Source: Candidatus Woesebacteria bacterium GW2011_GWC1_42_9 (GTDB taxonomy: Bacteria; Patescibacteriota; Microgenomatia; UBA8517). Taken from it: a stretch of DNA of 37,649 bases. The position numbers were made by a program, and so were the translations under genes. The notes under the pieces are model-generated. The model was not told where the DNA came from and did not search any database. It saw nothing but the letters and a program-made list of their open reading frames with translations. The stretch lies in assembly GCA_000995185.1 (NCBI GenBank), contig LCET01000006.1, forward strand, positions 1 to 37,649. Reading direction: 5' to 3'. This document shows positions 8,114 to 13,652 of this stretch, one piece after another. Numbering within the stretch: the stretch's first letter is position 1; each line of letters opens with the position of its first letter.

Positions 8114-8859
8114 GAGCTTATCTCCTTTCTCCACCGATAGATTCGCTTTTCGATGAGTTTCACAGATAGGTATGCACAAACCGATAGAGCACTTGCGATT
8201 AGAGTAACCGCAAAAAGCATATCGGTTCGGTATTGAGACATTGAGCGCACTATAAGGAAACCGAGTCCCTCTCTTGCGAAAAGCCACTCGGCCACAATTG
8301 CGCCGATGATACTGCCAGTAAAGGCAATTTCATGGGCGGCAATATAATAGGGCATCGCCGAGCTCCAACGCACTTTCCAAAATACTTGCCACTTACTGGC
8401 ATTTAGAGTTTGCATGCGGTCAAGAAGCACTTGGTCGACAGATTTTAGTCCCTTGGTGACGTTTGCCAAGATTGGGAAAAATGTTACCAAGACCACGATA
8501 ATTATCCTAGGCAGAGGTGTATCCCCAAGCGTTATGACTAAGATACTTGCTATGGCAACGAATGGTACGTTTTTGATTACGACGGTCCAGGGAGTGAAAA
8601 AATCCTCCAGCCAGTTTACATAGATGAAGGCTATTGATAGCCCTACAGCTATGAAATTTGAGACCGCATAACCTGTCAGCGCGCCGATAAGTGTAATTTT
8701 GGTGTGATGCCAAAATACACCCTTGTCCTCCGCGAGTACCCTTATTACCAACTTTGGAGGAGGTAAAAGGAAAGACGGAGGATGAAATAGACCGATGACG
8801 ATTACCCAAAATACAGGCAAGGAAATCATCATGATTAGGTACGCTTTCCACGGCTTCAT
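8110..8859 (-). CDS. ABC importer permease (SsuC/TauC/ThiX-type)
   Basis: The 249-residue inner-membrane permease has about six transmembrane helices. The cytoplasmic coupling loop is recognisable as AAHEIAFTGSIIGAIVAEW, the EAA-type motif of binding-protein-dependent permeases. It is followed by LFAREGLGFLIVRSMSQYRT, which is typical of the nitrate/sulfonate/taurine/thiamine-precursor group. It would form a homodimer with two copies of the ATPase encoded just upstream. ATG 8859 lies 1 base after the ATPase stop and is preceded by GGAGG. It overlaps the phosphorylase gene by 4 bases, tying transport to the enzymes. Confidence 0.9.
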   Translation of the reverse strand: MKPWKAYLIMMISLPVFWVIVIGLFHPPSFLLPPPKLVIRVLAEDKGVFWHHTKITLIGALTGYAVSNFIAVGLSIAFIYVNWLEDFFTPWTVVIKNVPFVAIASILVITLGDTPLPRIIIVVLVTFFPILANVTKGLKSVDQVLLDRMQTLNASKWQVFWKVRWSSAMPYYIAAHEIAFTGSIIGAIVAEWLFAREGLGFLIVRSMSQYRTDMLFAVTLIASALSVCAYLSVKLIEKRIYRWRKEISS

Positions 8860-8860
8860 A

Positions 8861-9619
8861 TTATCCTCCGTTTACCATCTCATATAGAACTTCGCGAATT
8901 TTCCGCTCGTATTCCAGAAAACAGTCGCTGACTCTGGTCATACGATTCCTTGGCCTGGGGAGGTTAATGGTAAATTCCATATAAATTTCCCCAGGTGTTG
9001 GCGAGAGTACAATTACCCTGTCGGAGTGAAAAATTGCTTCCGGGACGCTGTGGGTGATAAAAAGGACTGTTTTGTTTGAATTAAACAGCACCTTCTTTTC
9101 AAACCACTCCGAAAGTCTGTCGCGGGTCATCATATCCAGTGCCCCAAAAGGTTCATCCATCAGAAGGATCTTTGGATTGTGGATCATCGCGCAAGCGATA
9201 TTAACCCTTTGTTCCATCCCGCCTGAAAGTTGTCCGGGGTATGAGTTAAGAAACTCTCCAAGGCCAAAATCGTTCAAAATTTCCTGTGGCGATTTTGCCC
9301 CGTTTTTCCTGCCGGTTATCTCAAGCGTGAGCATCACGTTATTAAGCGCGGTTCTTGACGCAAGTAAAGCCGGCTTTTGAAAGGCCACTCCAATTTCATG
9401 GCGCTTGCAAAGCTCAAGAGGTGGGTACCCGAAGGTCTCCACCTCTCCATTACTAGGTTTCTCAAGGCCGGCAACTATTCGGAGGAGGGTTGTCTTGCCG
9501 CAACCAGATGGTCCGATAAGCGAGACAAATTCTCCTTCCCGCACTTTGAGATTAATATTGCAAAGTGCATGCACGCTGCCGAACCATTTATGTACTGCGG
9601 TTAGCATTATTGCGGTCAC
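8861..9619 (-). CDS. ABC importer ATP-binding protein (SsuB/TauB-type)
   Basis: The 252-residue ATPase is complete. It has Walker A GPSGCGKTT at 36-44, a Q-loop in GVAFQKPALL, signature LSGGMEQ at 131-137, Walker B ILLMDEP at 151-157 and the switch His in FITHSVPEAI. The family couples ATP hydrolysis to import of sulfonates, nitrate, taurine or pyrimidine/riboflavin-type compounds. The start is GTG at 9619, preceded at the right distance by AAAGGAGG. Its neighbours in the operon are the binding protein upstream and the permease downstream. Confidence 0.93.
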   Translation of the reverse strand: MTAIMLTAVHKWFGSVHALCNINLKVREGEFVSLIGPSGCGKTTLLRIVAGLEKPSNGEVETFGYPPLELCKRHEIGVAFQKPALLASRTALNNVMLTLEITGRKNGAKSPQEILNDFGLGEFLNSYPGQLSGGMEQRVNIACAMIHNPKILLMDEPFGALDMMTRDRLSEWFEKKVLFNSNKTVLFITHSVPEAIFHSDRVIVLSPTPGEIYMEFTINLPRPRNRMTRVSDCFLEYERKIREVLYEMVNGG

Positions 9620-9638
9620 GGCTAACCTCCTTTATATG

Positions 9639-10685
9639 TTAGTCACCGCATTTGATCTGGCCGTATTGAACAAGCATTGCCACCATATCATCCCAAACGT
9701 CAGGGCTTGTGGCCATTAGACCCAGACCGTCATTGCCGATAACCAAATGTTCCTGCTGTTCGAAGCGCCCGACCGCGATTTCAGCGGATTCTTCCGGGTT
9801 ATCCAAAAGAAATTGAATGCCGCGGTAGGTCGCGCGCAGGAAACGGTTAACGATGTCTCGGCCTTCTTCAGCCTCAAGCATTTCGGGGCGGATGATTATG
9901 ACGTCGCTATACTCGTCATAAACCCAGTCGCGGTATTGCAGGCCATTCCATTCATGTCCTTCCTGCTCAAGCATCCGCGGCTGGTTCATGATCCAGCCGG
10001 AGTAGAAATCACATTGACCGACCAGCAGACAATCAGATGTGAATCCGGCGTATGAGACTTCCACCTGATCTCTGGGGATTTCGTACATATCCAGAAGCAT
10101 GTTCAAGTAGACATCAGCATCAGATTGGATTGCCACTGTTCGACCGATTAGGTCCTCTGGAGTTAGTTCGCGCCCCAAAAGTTCCGGGTCAATGGTAATG
10201 TAGGTATATGGCATTCCTTTAAGGAATGTGCCCACAACTACTACGTCCACTGGTGTCTCTGACATGATCGCGCGGGGAACTGCTGCTCCTCCCGGGACGA
10301 CGGCAATATCAATTACTCCGCCGCCGAGGGTGAGCAGGTGATTGATTCCTGGTCCGCCAGCGACGAGCTCGATTTCGAGTCCTTCTTCCGCAAAATACCC
10401 AAGCTCCTCCGCGATGTACCATGGGGCCTCTTCGTCGTTTAACACCCAAGGCATCCCGACCCGCAGGTGAACCGTTTCATCTAAGGGTACGATGTCAGCT
10501 AAGTCTTCGTCAGTGGGGACAAACTCGTTGGTGGTGTAGCCTGATGCTGGAAAATTCTCCAGAACACAGGCCATTGCCTCCTCATAAGTCATTGGTTCTT
10601 CATCCTGCGCCTGAACGGCGAAAGACCCGAAAAGTAGCGCGATAATGATTAAAGCCATCCCGATTGTGAACTTCTGCGTGAACAT
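9639..10685 (-). CDS. NMT1/THI5-like ABC substrate-binding protein
   Basis: The 348-residue exported binding protein has a signal peptide with a hydrophobic core (MALIIIALLFGSFAVQAQ) but no lipobox Cys, so how it is kept near the cell is unclear. The fold is suggested by LRVGMPWVLNDEEAPWYIA, AEELGYFAEEGLEIELVAGG and GVIDIAVVPGGAAVP. These match the NMT1/THI5-like group, whose members bind thiamine-pyrimidine precursors, riboflavin, sulfonates or related small molecules. The ligand here is unknown. Linkage to phosphorylases points to a nucleoside or nucleobase. The gene is noticeably GC-rich compared with its surroundings and has a very strong TAAAGGAGG site, both consistent with foreign origin. 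Confidence 0.85.
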   Translation of the reverse strand: MFTQKFTIGMALIIIALLFGSFAVQAQDEEPMTYEEAMACVLENFPASGYTTNEFVPTDEDLADIVPLDETVHLRVGMPWVLNDEEAPWYIAEELGYFAEEGLEIELVAGGPGINHLLTLGGGVIDIAVVPGGAAVPRAIMSETPVDVVVVGTFLKGMPYTYITIDPELLGRELTPEDLIGRTVAIQSDADVYLNMLLDMYEIPRDQVEVSYAGFTSDCLLVGQCDFYSGWIMNQPRMLEQEGHEWNGLQYRDWVYDEYSDVIIIRPEMLEAEEGRDIVNRFLRATYRGIQFLLDNPEESAEIAVGRFEQQEHLVIGNDGLGLMATSPDVWDDMVAMLVQYGQIKCGD

Positions 10686-10723
10686 TTGAAACCTCCTTTA
10701 AGTTGTGTTTGTAAAGTGAGCTC

Positions 10724-10740
10724 TTGATTATAGTAATCAA
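10724..10740. promoter_or_regulatory. Perfect 17-base palindrome in the leader of the importer operon
   Basis: TTGATTA-TAG-TAATCAA lies 39 bases before the binding-protein ATG, with both 7-base arms matching exactly. It could be an operator for a dimeric repressor or a hairpin in the leader RNA. On the minus strand it also contains TATAAT, but I see no -35 box at the right distance. Confidence 0.5.
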
Positions 10741-10752
10741 CAGCATGGCTAC

Positions 10753-10770
10753 GTGCCGCAAAGGCGACAC
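10753..10770 (-). ncRNA. Structured leader RNA segment upstream of the importer operon
   Basis: On the minus strand GTGTCGC-CTTT-GCGGCAC can fold into a 7-base-pair hairpin with one G-U pair. It lies inside the roughly 120-base leader (10686-10806) between the terminator-like hairpin and the binding-protein gene. The rest of that leader is GC-rich and holds no convincing gene. A riboswitch is possible, but I do not recognise a known class. Confidence 0.35.
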
Positions 10771-10806
10771 CCAACCTTCTGTCGACTACCTGATGTTAAA
10801 GGGCCA

Positions 10807-10884
10807 TTAAAAATCCCCGCCTCGGCGGGGTATGCTTTTTAAACGAAAAACACTAATTCTGGTTAATACTGTCTTTTTATTCAT
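10807..10884 (-). CDS. 25-residue leader peptide of the importer operon
   Basis: This small frame starts at ATG 10884 and stops at TAA 10809-10807. A textbook site CTTTGGAGGAACTAAA precedes the ATG, one of the best in the window. The peptide begins MNKKTVLTRISVF and ends SIPRRGGDF; it is basic and has no membrane segment. Its last codons are the terminator hairpin itself: CCC-CGC-CGA-GGC-GGG encode PRRGG. A ribosome finishing the peptide would cover the hairpin, which is the geometry of translation-coupled attenuation. A promoter with the correct spacing lies just upstream. That it is translated is inferred from the site and layout; nothing else is known to me about this peptide. Confidence 0.6.
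   Translation of the reverse strand: MNKKTVLTRISVFRLKSIPRRGGDF
10815..10830. terminator. Terminator or attenuator hairpin inside the leader peptide frame
   Basis: CCCCGC-CTCG-GCGGGG forms a 6-base-pair all-GC stem with a tetraloop. On the minus strand it is followed by ATTTTTAA, giving an intrinsic terminator that would stop both read-through from the phosphoribosyltransferase gene and transcripts from the leader promoter. A second T-run follows on the plus strand. Confidence 0.7.
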
Positions 10885-10921
10885 TTTAGTTCCTCCAAAG
10901 ACAAGAGGTATTTCTCTGTAT

Positions 10922-11509
10922 CTACACCTTATGGGGTAATTGGTGCGTTGTCAACTGGTGATTATCTTTAAAAATGGGGAGAGTAGAGATATGTAGGAGA
11001 TTATCGAATTTATCAAAAGTTTCTCCTTGTTTTATTGCAACGGAATAAACCACTACTTTTGCCCCAACTTTCTCCATCAAGTGGGAGATCATTCTCATTG
11101 TTACCCCGGTAGACAAGACATCGTCGATGATGGCAACTTTTTTGTTTTCCAGGAGCTTGGCGTCCGGACCATTTAAGACTAAAGGCTTGATGTGTTTAGG
11201 AAAGTGGCTTAAAGGCTTTACGATCACTGGCGAGGTCATGTAAGTCTTAATGCTTTTTCGGCAGACCATAAAGCGCTTGTGTCCTAAAATTTCGGCAATT
11301 TTTTGGATTAAAGGGACTACTTTTACTTCGGGGCCAACCAGATAGTCAAATTTATATTTTGTTAGATCCTTGGCCATCTTTAACGCAAGCTTGTCGACAA
11401 GCTCTACGTCTCCGAGGATTGAGAAGCTCGCAATCTTGGTGCTGCGCCCAACTTGGATTAGGGGAAGCTTTCTGGTTAATCCAACGATTTTAAGAGTGTG
11501 GTACTGCAC
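10922..11509 (-). CDS. Purine-type phosphoribosyltransferase (Apt/Xpt-like)
   Basis: The 195-residue type I phosphoribosyltransferase has the PRPP-binding motif as KVAIIDDVLSTGVTMR (about 125-140). Its VGPEVKVVPLIQKIAEILG and RKSIKTYM segments resemble adenine and xanthine phosphoribosyltransferases. It would convert a purine base plus PRPP to the nucleotide in the cytoplasm. Adenine, guanine, hypoxanthine or xanthine cannot be distinguished from sequence alone. The start is GTG 11509, with TATAAT ending 8 bases before it. There is no in-frame ATG nearby. The gene lies directly upstream of the importer and phosphorylase operon, so bases released by the phosphorylases could be captured by this enzyme. 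Confidence 0.8.
   Translation of the reverse strand: MQYHTLKIVGLTRKLPLIQVGRSTKIASFSILGDVELVDKLALKMAKDLTKYKFDYLVGPEVKVVPLIQKIAEILGHKRFMVCRKSIKTYMTSPVIVKPLSHFPKHIKPLVLNGPDAKLLENKKVAIIDDVLSTGVTMRMISHLMEKVGAKVVVYSVAIKQGETFDKFDNLLHISTLPIFKDNHQLTTHQLPHKV
10926..10954 (-). promoter_or_regulatory. Promoter of the leader peptide and importer operon
   Basis: On the minus strand a perfect TTGACA (10954-10949), a 17-base spacer and TAAGGT (10931-10926). Transcription would start near 10919, giving a leader of about 35 bases before the small ATG at 10884. It overlaps the last codons of the upstream phosphoribosyltransferase gene. Confidence 0.65.
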
Positions 11510-11517
11510 TAAGGAAA

Positions 11518-11523
11518 ATTATA
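11518..11523 (-). promoter_or_regulatory. -10 box of the phosphoribosyltransferase gene
   Basis: TATAAT on the minus strand ends 8 bases before the GTG start at 11509, as expected for a nearly leaderless message. No clear -35 box is seen. Confidence 0.5.
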
Positions 11524-11542
11524 CTAAATCGGCTTAAATTGG

Positions 11543-11548
11543 TATAAT
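11543..11548 (+). promoter_or_regulatory. Possible -10 box for the tRNA transcript
   Basis: TATAAT at 11543-11548 precedes the tRNA-like fragment by 11 bases and the intact tRNA-Glu by 67 bases. TTATAC at 11519-11524 is a weak -35 candidate at 18 bases. Confidence 0.4.
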
Positions 11549-11559
11549 TCCGGGTACAA

Positions 11560-11602
11560 GGCCCCATCGTCTTAGCCTTTGGTTAGACGGTTGGCTTTGA
11601 CA
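11560..11602 (+). pseudogene. tRNA-Glu 5'-half-like fragment
   Basis: The first 13 bases (GGCCCCATCGTCT) are identical to the start of the intact tRNA-Glu 56 bases downstream. A D-stem can form perfectly (GTCT with AGAC), but no anticodon stem, T-arm or 3' acceptor strand follows. It looks like a partial tRNA duplication or a decayed copy sharing the same transcript. The 3' boundary is approximate. Confidence 0.5.
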
Positions 11603-11615
11603 GTGTATTACACAT

Positions 11616-11688
11616 GGCCCCATCGTCTAGTGGCCTAGGACAGTAGGTTCTCATCCTACAAACCAGGGTTCAAATCCCTGTGGGGTCA
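11616..11688 (+). tRNA. tRNA-Glu (anticodon CTC)
   Basis: A 73-base cloverleaf: acceptor GGCCCCA pairs with TGGGGTC (one G-U), discriminator A. The anticodon stem GTAGG/CCTAC encloses loop TTCTCAT, reading anticodon CTC for Glu. The T-arm is CAGGG-TTCAAAT-CCCTG. The 3' CCA is not encoded, so it must be added by a CCA transferase. Confidence 0.95.
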
Positions 11689-11696
11689 CAAAAGGG

Positions 11697-11702
11697 TATA
11701 CT
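11697..11702 (+). promoter_or_regulatory. -10 box of the MgtE-domain gene
   Basis: TATACT, 9 bases after the tRNA end and 10 bases before the ATG at 11713. Any -35 box would lie inside the tRNA gene; none is clear. Confidence 0.45.
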
Positions 11703-11712
11703 GAAACTGGTT

Positions 11713-12288
11713 ATGTCGACAAAAATAACATCCTTGCATCGACAAGCTTCAGATTTAAATGTAGCAGATGCTCACTTTGCAAATGAAATAAGAAGAAGAG
11801 TCCCTTGGATGCTTTTTTCTGTTCTGGCAGGAATTGTAATGATTTGGATAGGTCAAGCGTATGAAGGGGTATTGTCTCAAAAAGTCCAACTGATATTTTT
11901 TATTCCGATGATCGTTTATATGAGCGACAGTATCGGAACTGAAACTTTAGCGCTCTTTGTCAGAGAATTAGCTTTAAAGCGTTTAAGTCTCAAACATGTA
12001 TTTCTCAAGGAAGTGCTTGTCGGGTTTTCCTTGGGATTGGCCAGCGGCATTCCACTTGGATTATTTGGTTACGTTTGGCTCAGAGATGTCACTTTATCTA
12101 TAACGATTGCAATTACTTTGATAATCAATGGCGTGATCGCGGTACTAATAGGCATGCTGCTTCCAATTATTTTTGTGAAATTAGGAAAGGATCCGGCACT
12201 GGGCACGGACGAAATTACAACTGCTATTTCAGATAACCTTAGTATGGTTGTCTACTTGCTTGTGGCGACTTTCATGCTGTTTGGCTGA
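11713..12288 (+). CDS. MgtE-type magnesium transporter, membrane domain only
   Basis: The 191-residue protein corresponds to the C-terminal transmembrane domain of MgtE (SLC41 group), with about five helices. The family end KLGKDPALGTDEITTAISDNLS is clear; DPA and TT around it line the ion path in MgtE. The cytoplasmic N domain and CBS pair that gate MgtE by sensing Mg are absent, leaving only a short soluble N-terminus. If functional it would be an ungated channel or would rely on another regulator. The frame is open from 11680, but ATG 11713 avoids overlapping the tRNA and sits 10 bases after a TATACT box. Confidence 0.8.
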   Translation: MSTKITSLHRQASDLNVADAHFANEIRRRVPWMLFSVLAGIVMIWIGQAYEGVLSQKVQLIFFIPMIVYMSDSIGTETLALFVRELALKRLSLKHVFLKEVLVGFSLGLASGIPLGLFGYVWLRDVTLSITIAITLIINGVIAVLIGMLLPIIFVKLGKDPALGTDEITTAISDNLSMVVYLLVATFMLFG

Positions 12289-12325
12289 AGAGAGTAGTTC
12301 TACTGGCTATTTTTAGATAATAATG

Positions 12326-12331
12326 TATACT
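12326..12331 (+). promoter_or_regulatory. -10 box of the zinc-ribbon gene
   Basis: TATACT ending 17 bases before the ATG at 12349. A second candidate TAATAT at 12337-12342 ends 6 bases before the ATG and would give a leaderless message. Confidence 0.4.
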
Positions 12332-12348
12332 CAAACTAATATAAAGAT

Positions 12349-12639
12349 ATGAGAGACTTTAATCGGGGAGGTAGATCAGAAGGAGGACGCGGTCGCGGCA
12401 GGAGGTTTGACGATAGAGGCTCGCGTGGTCCAGTTGAGATGCATAAAGCTATTTGTGACAACTGCGGCAAAGAATGTGAAGTTCCATTTCGTCCTTCAAA
12501 GGATAAGCCAGTTTATTGCGATGATTGTTTTGGGGAGAGGCGTGAATCTCGCGAAAGAAATGGCGGAGGGAATTCAAAGCAACTCGATCTTATAATTGAG
12601 AAATTAGACAAAGTCCTCGAAATAGTTACAAAAGAGTAA
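12349..12639 (+). CDS. CxxC-x17-CxxC zinc-ribbon protein with RGG-rich N-terminus
   Basis: The 96-residue protein has three parts. First comes an Arg/Gly-rich tail (about 1-28, with repeated GGR and RGR). Then a zinc ribbon CDNC-x17-CDDC (about 36-60) contains the family-typical PFRPSKDKPVYC. Last is a short helical end (QLDLIIEKLDKVLEIV). Proteins of this CxxC-x17-CxxC type are common in Patescibacteria but have no established function. The basic RGG tail suggests RNA or single-stranded DNA binding, as an inference. It is followed convergently, after 7 bases, by the cupin gene. Confidence 0.8.
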   Translation: MRDFNRGGRSEGGRGRGRRFDDRGSRGPVEMHKAICDNCGKECEVPFRPSKDKPVYCDDCFGERRESRERNGGGNSKQLDLIIEKLDKVLEIVTKE

Positions 12640-12646
12640 ATCTTCT

Positions 12647-13024
12647 TTAGTGTTTCTCGGCAACTTCAGCCTCAGCCTTTGTTTTGTGGACTGTCCCTTC
12701 GGGGTGATTCGGTGGGCTATATATTGTATATAATTTTAAATCTTTAGTCTGTGAGGCATTAATGACGTTGTGTTCTGAGCCTGAAGGGATAACTACGGCA
12801 TCTCCATCGCTAACTACATATTCCTCTCCATCGATAATTACTTTTCCCTCGCCTCCCTCAAATCTAAAAAATTGATCCAAATTATTATGCACCTCGGCAC
12901 CAATTTCTTCACCTGGTTTAAGCGACATGACAACCAATTGCGAGTGTTTACCGGTAAACAAAACCTCTCTAAAATTAGTATTTTTGAGAGTCAGCTTTTC
13001 AATATTGTCTTTATACCCCTTCAT
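12647..13024 (-). CDS. Small cupin-domain protein
   Basis: The 125-residue single-domain cupin shows the two half-motifs. The first is GEEIGAEVHNNLDQFFRFEGGEG, with one His and an Asp/Gln in place of the usual second His. The second is DAVVIPSGSEHNVINAS, with His. A full metal site may therefore be incomplete. No substrate can be assigned. I chose ATG 13024 (MKGYKDNIEKLTL), which overlaps the SOD stop by 14 bases, over an in-frame ATG at 13057. The shorter start gives the usual N-terminus of this cupin group. Co-transcription with SOD suggests a redox or stress link. Confidence 0.75.
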   Translation of the reverse strand: MKGYKDNIEKLTLKNTNFREVLFTGKHSQLVVMSLKPGEEIGAEVHNNLDQFFRFEGGEGKVIIDGEEYVVSDGDAVVIPSGSEHNVINASQTKDLKLYTIYSPPNHPEGTVHKTKAEAEVAEKH

Positions 13025-13616
13025 AATTTTTTTCAACTTCTTGCCAATTAACGACATTCCACCAAGCTTTAACGTAATCAGCTCGGCGATTTTGATATTT
13101 CAAATAATACGCATGTTCCCAAACATCTATTCCGAGAATTGGCATGTTCCCATAAAGAAGCGGGCTATTTTGAAAAGATTGCCTGGTTAGTTCCAGTTTA
13201 TTATCTTTGTTAATTATTAGAAATGCCCAACCTGCCCCAAAAACGCCAAGCGCCTTTTCAGTAAATTTTTCTTGGAAATTGTCGAAGCTTCCAAATTCAG
13301 ATTTCAAGGCTTCAAAAAGCTTCCCTTCTGGACCTGCTTTCGGTTTTGGTCCCATTATTTTCCAGAAAAAAGAATGGTTTGCGTGACCGCCGCCACTATT
13401 TACGACTGTCTGTCTGATTTCTTCAGGGACACTTTTTATATCCCGTAAAATACCTTCAATATCTTTCTCTAAAAGCTCTTTATTGTTTTCCAGTGCCAGA
13501 TTTAACTTTTCAACGTATCCGGCGTGATGTTTGCCGTGATGCAATTCCATTGTTTTTTTGTCGATATATGGCTCCAGGGCATCGAATGGGTAAGGAAGAT
13601 CCGGCAGCTTGTGCAT
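13011..13616 (-). CDS. Iron/manganese superoxide dismutase
   Basis: The 201-residue enzyme converts superoxide to oxygen and hydrogen peroxide. The metal ligands are visible: His26 in MELHHGKHH, a second His in NHSFFWKIM, and Asp and His in DVWEHAYYL. Fe versus Mn cannot be settled by eye. The frame can start at GTG 13625, but I chose ATG 13616. A TAAAGT box ends 7 bases before it and a TTGTAA box lies 17 bases further up, the leaderless pattern of this genome. Presence of SOD indicates exposure to oxygen. Confidence 0.93.
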   Translation of the reverse strand: MHKLPDLPYPFDALEPYIDKKTMELHHGKHHAGYVEKLNLALENNKELLEKDIEGILRDIKSVPEEIRQTVVNSGGGHANHSFFWKIMGPKPKAGPEGKLFEALKSEFGSFDNFQEKFTEKALGVFGAGWAFLIINKDNKLELTRQSFQNSPLLYGNMPILGIDVWEHAYYLKYQNRRADYVKAWWNVVNWQEVEKNYEGV

Positions 13617-13623
13617 GGATTTC

Positions 13624-13652
13624 ACTTTAGATGATTTGTAATTAATTTACAA
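13624..13652 (-). promoter_or_regulatory. Leaderless promoter of the SOD-cupin operon
   Basis: On the minus strand TTGTAA (13652-13647), 17-base spacer, TAAAGT (13629-13624), then 7 bases to ATG 13616. The -35 box overlaps the stop of the upstream gene. Confidence 0.6.

Noticed and set aside
8114-8287. A 58-residue N-terminal extension of the divergent phosphorylase.
   Set aside because: It lies inside the permease gene and is Cys/Arg-rich and unlike the family. ATG 8113 has a strong ribosome site and an ATGA overlap.
10726-10733. TATAAT on the minus strand as a promoter for the binding-protein gene.
   Set aside because: It is part of a perfect palindrome and has no -35 box at 16-18 bases. 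A better promoter exists at 10926-10954.
6279-11509. Mobile element carrying the importer operon.
   Set aside because: No transposase, integrase or terminal inverted repeats were found. The tRNA half-copy nearby is suggestive but not enough to call an attachment site.
11597-11602. TTGACA upstream of tRNA-Glu as a -35 box.
   Set aside because: The matching -10 would fall inside the mature tRNA, so it cannot drive this gene.
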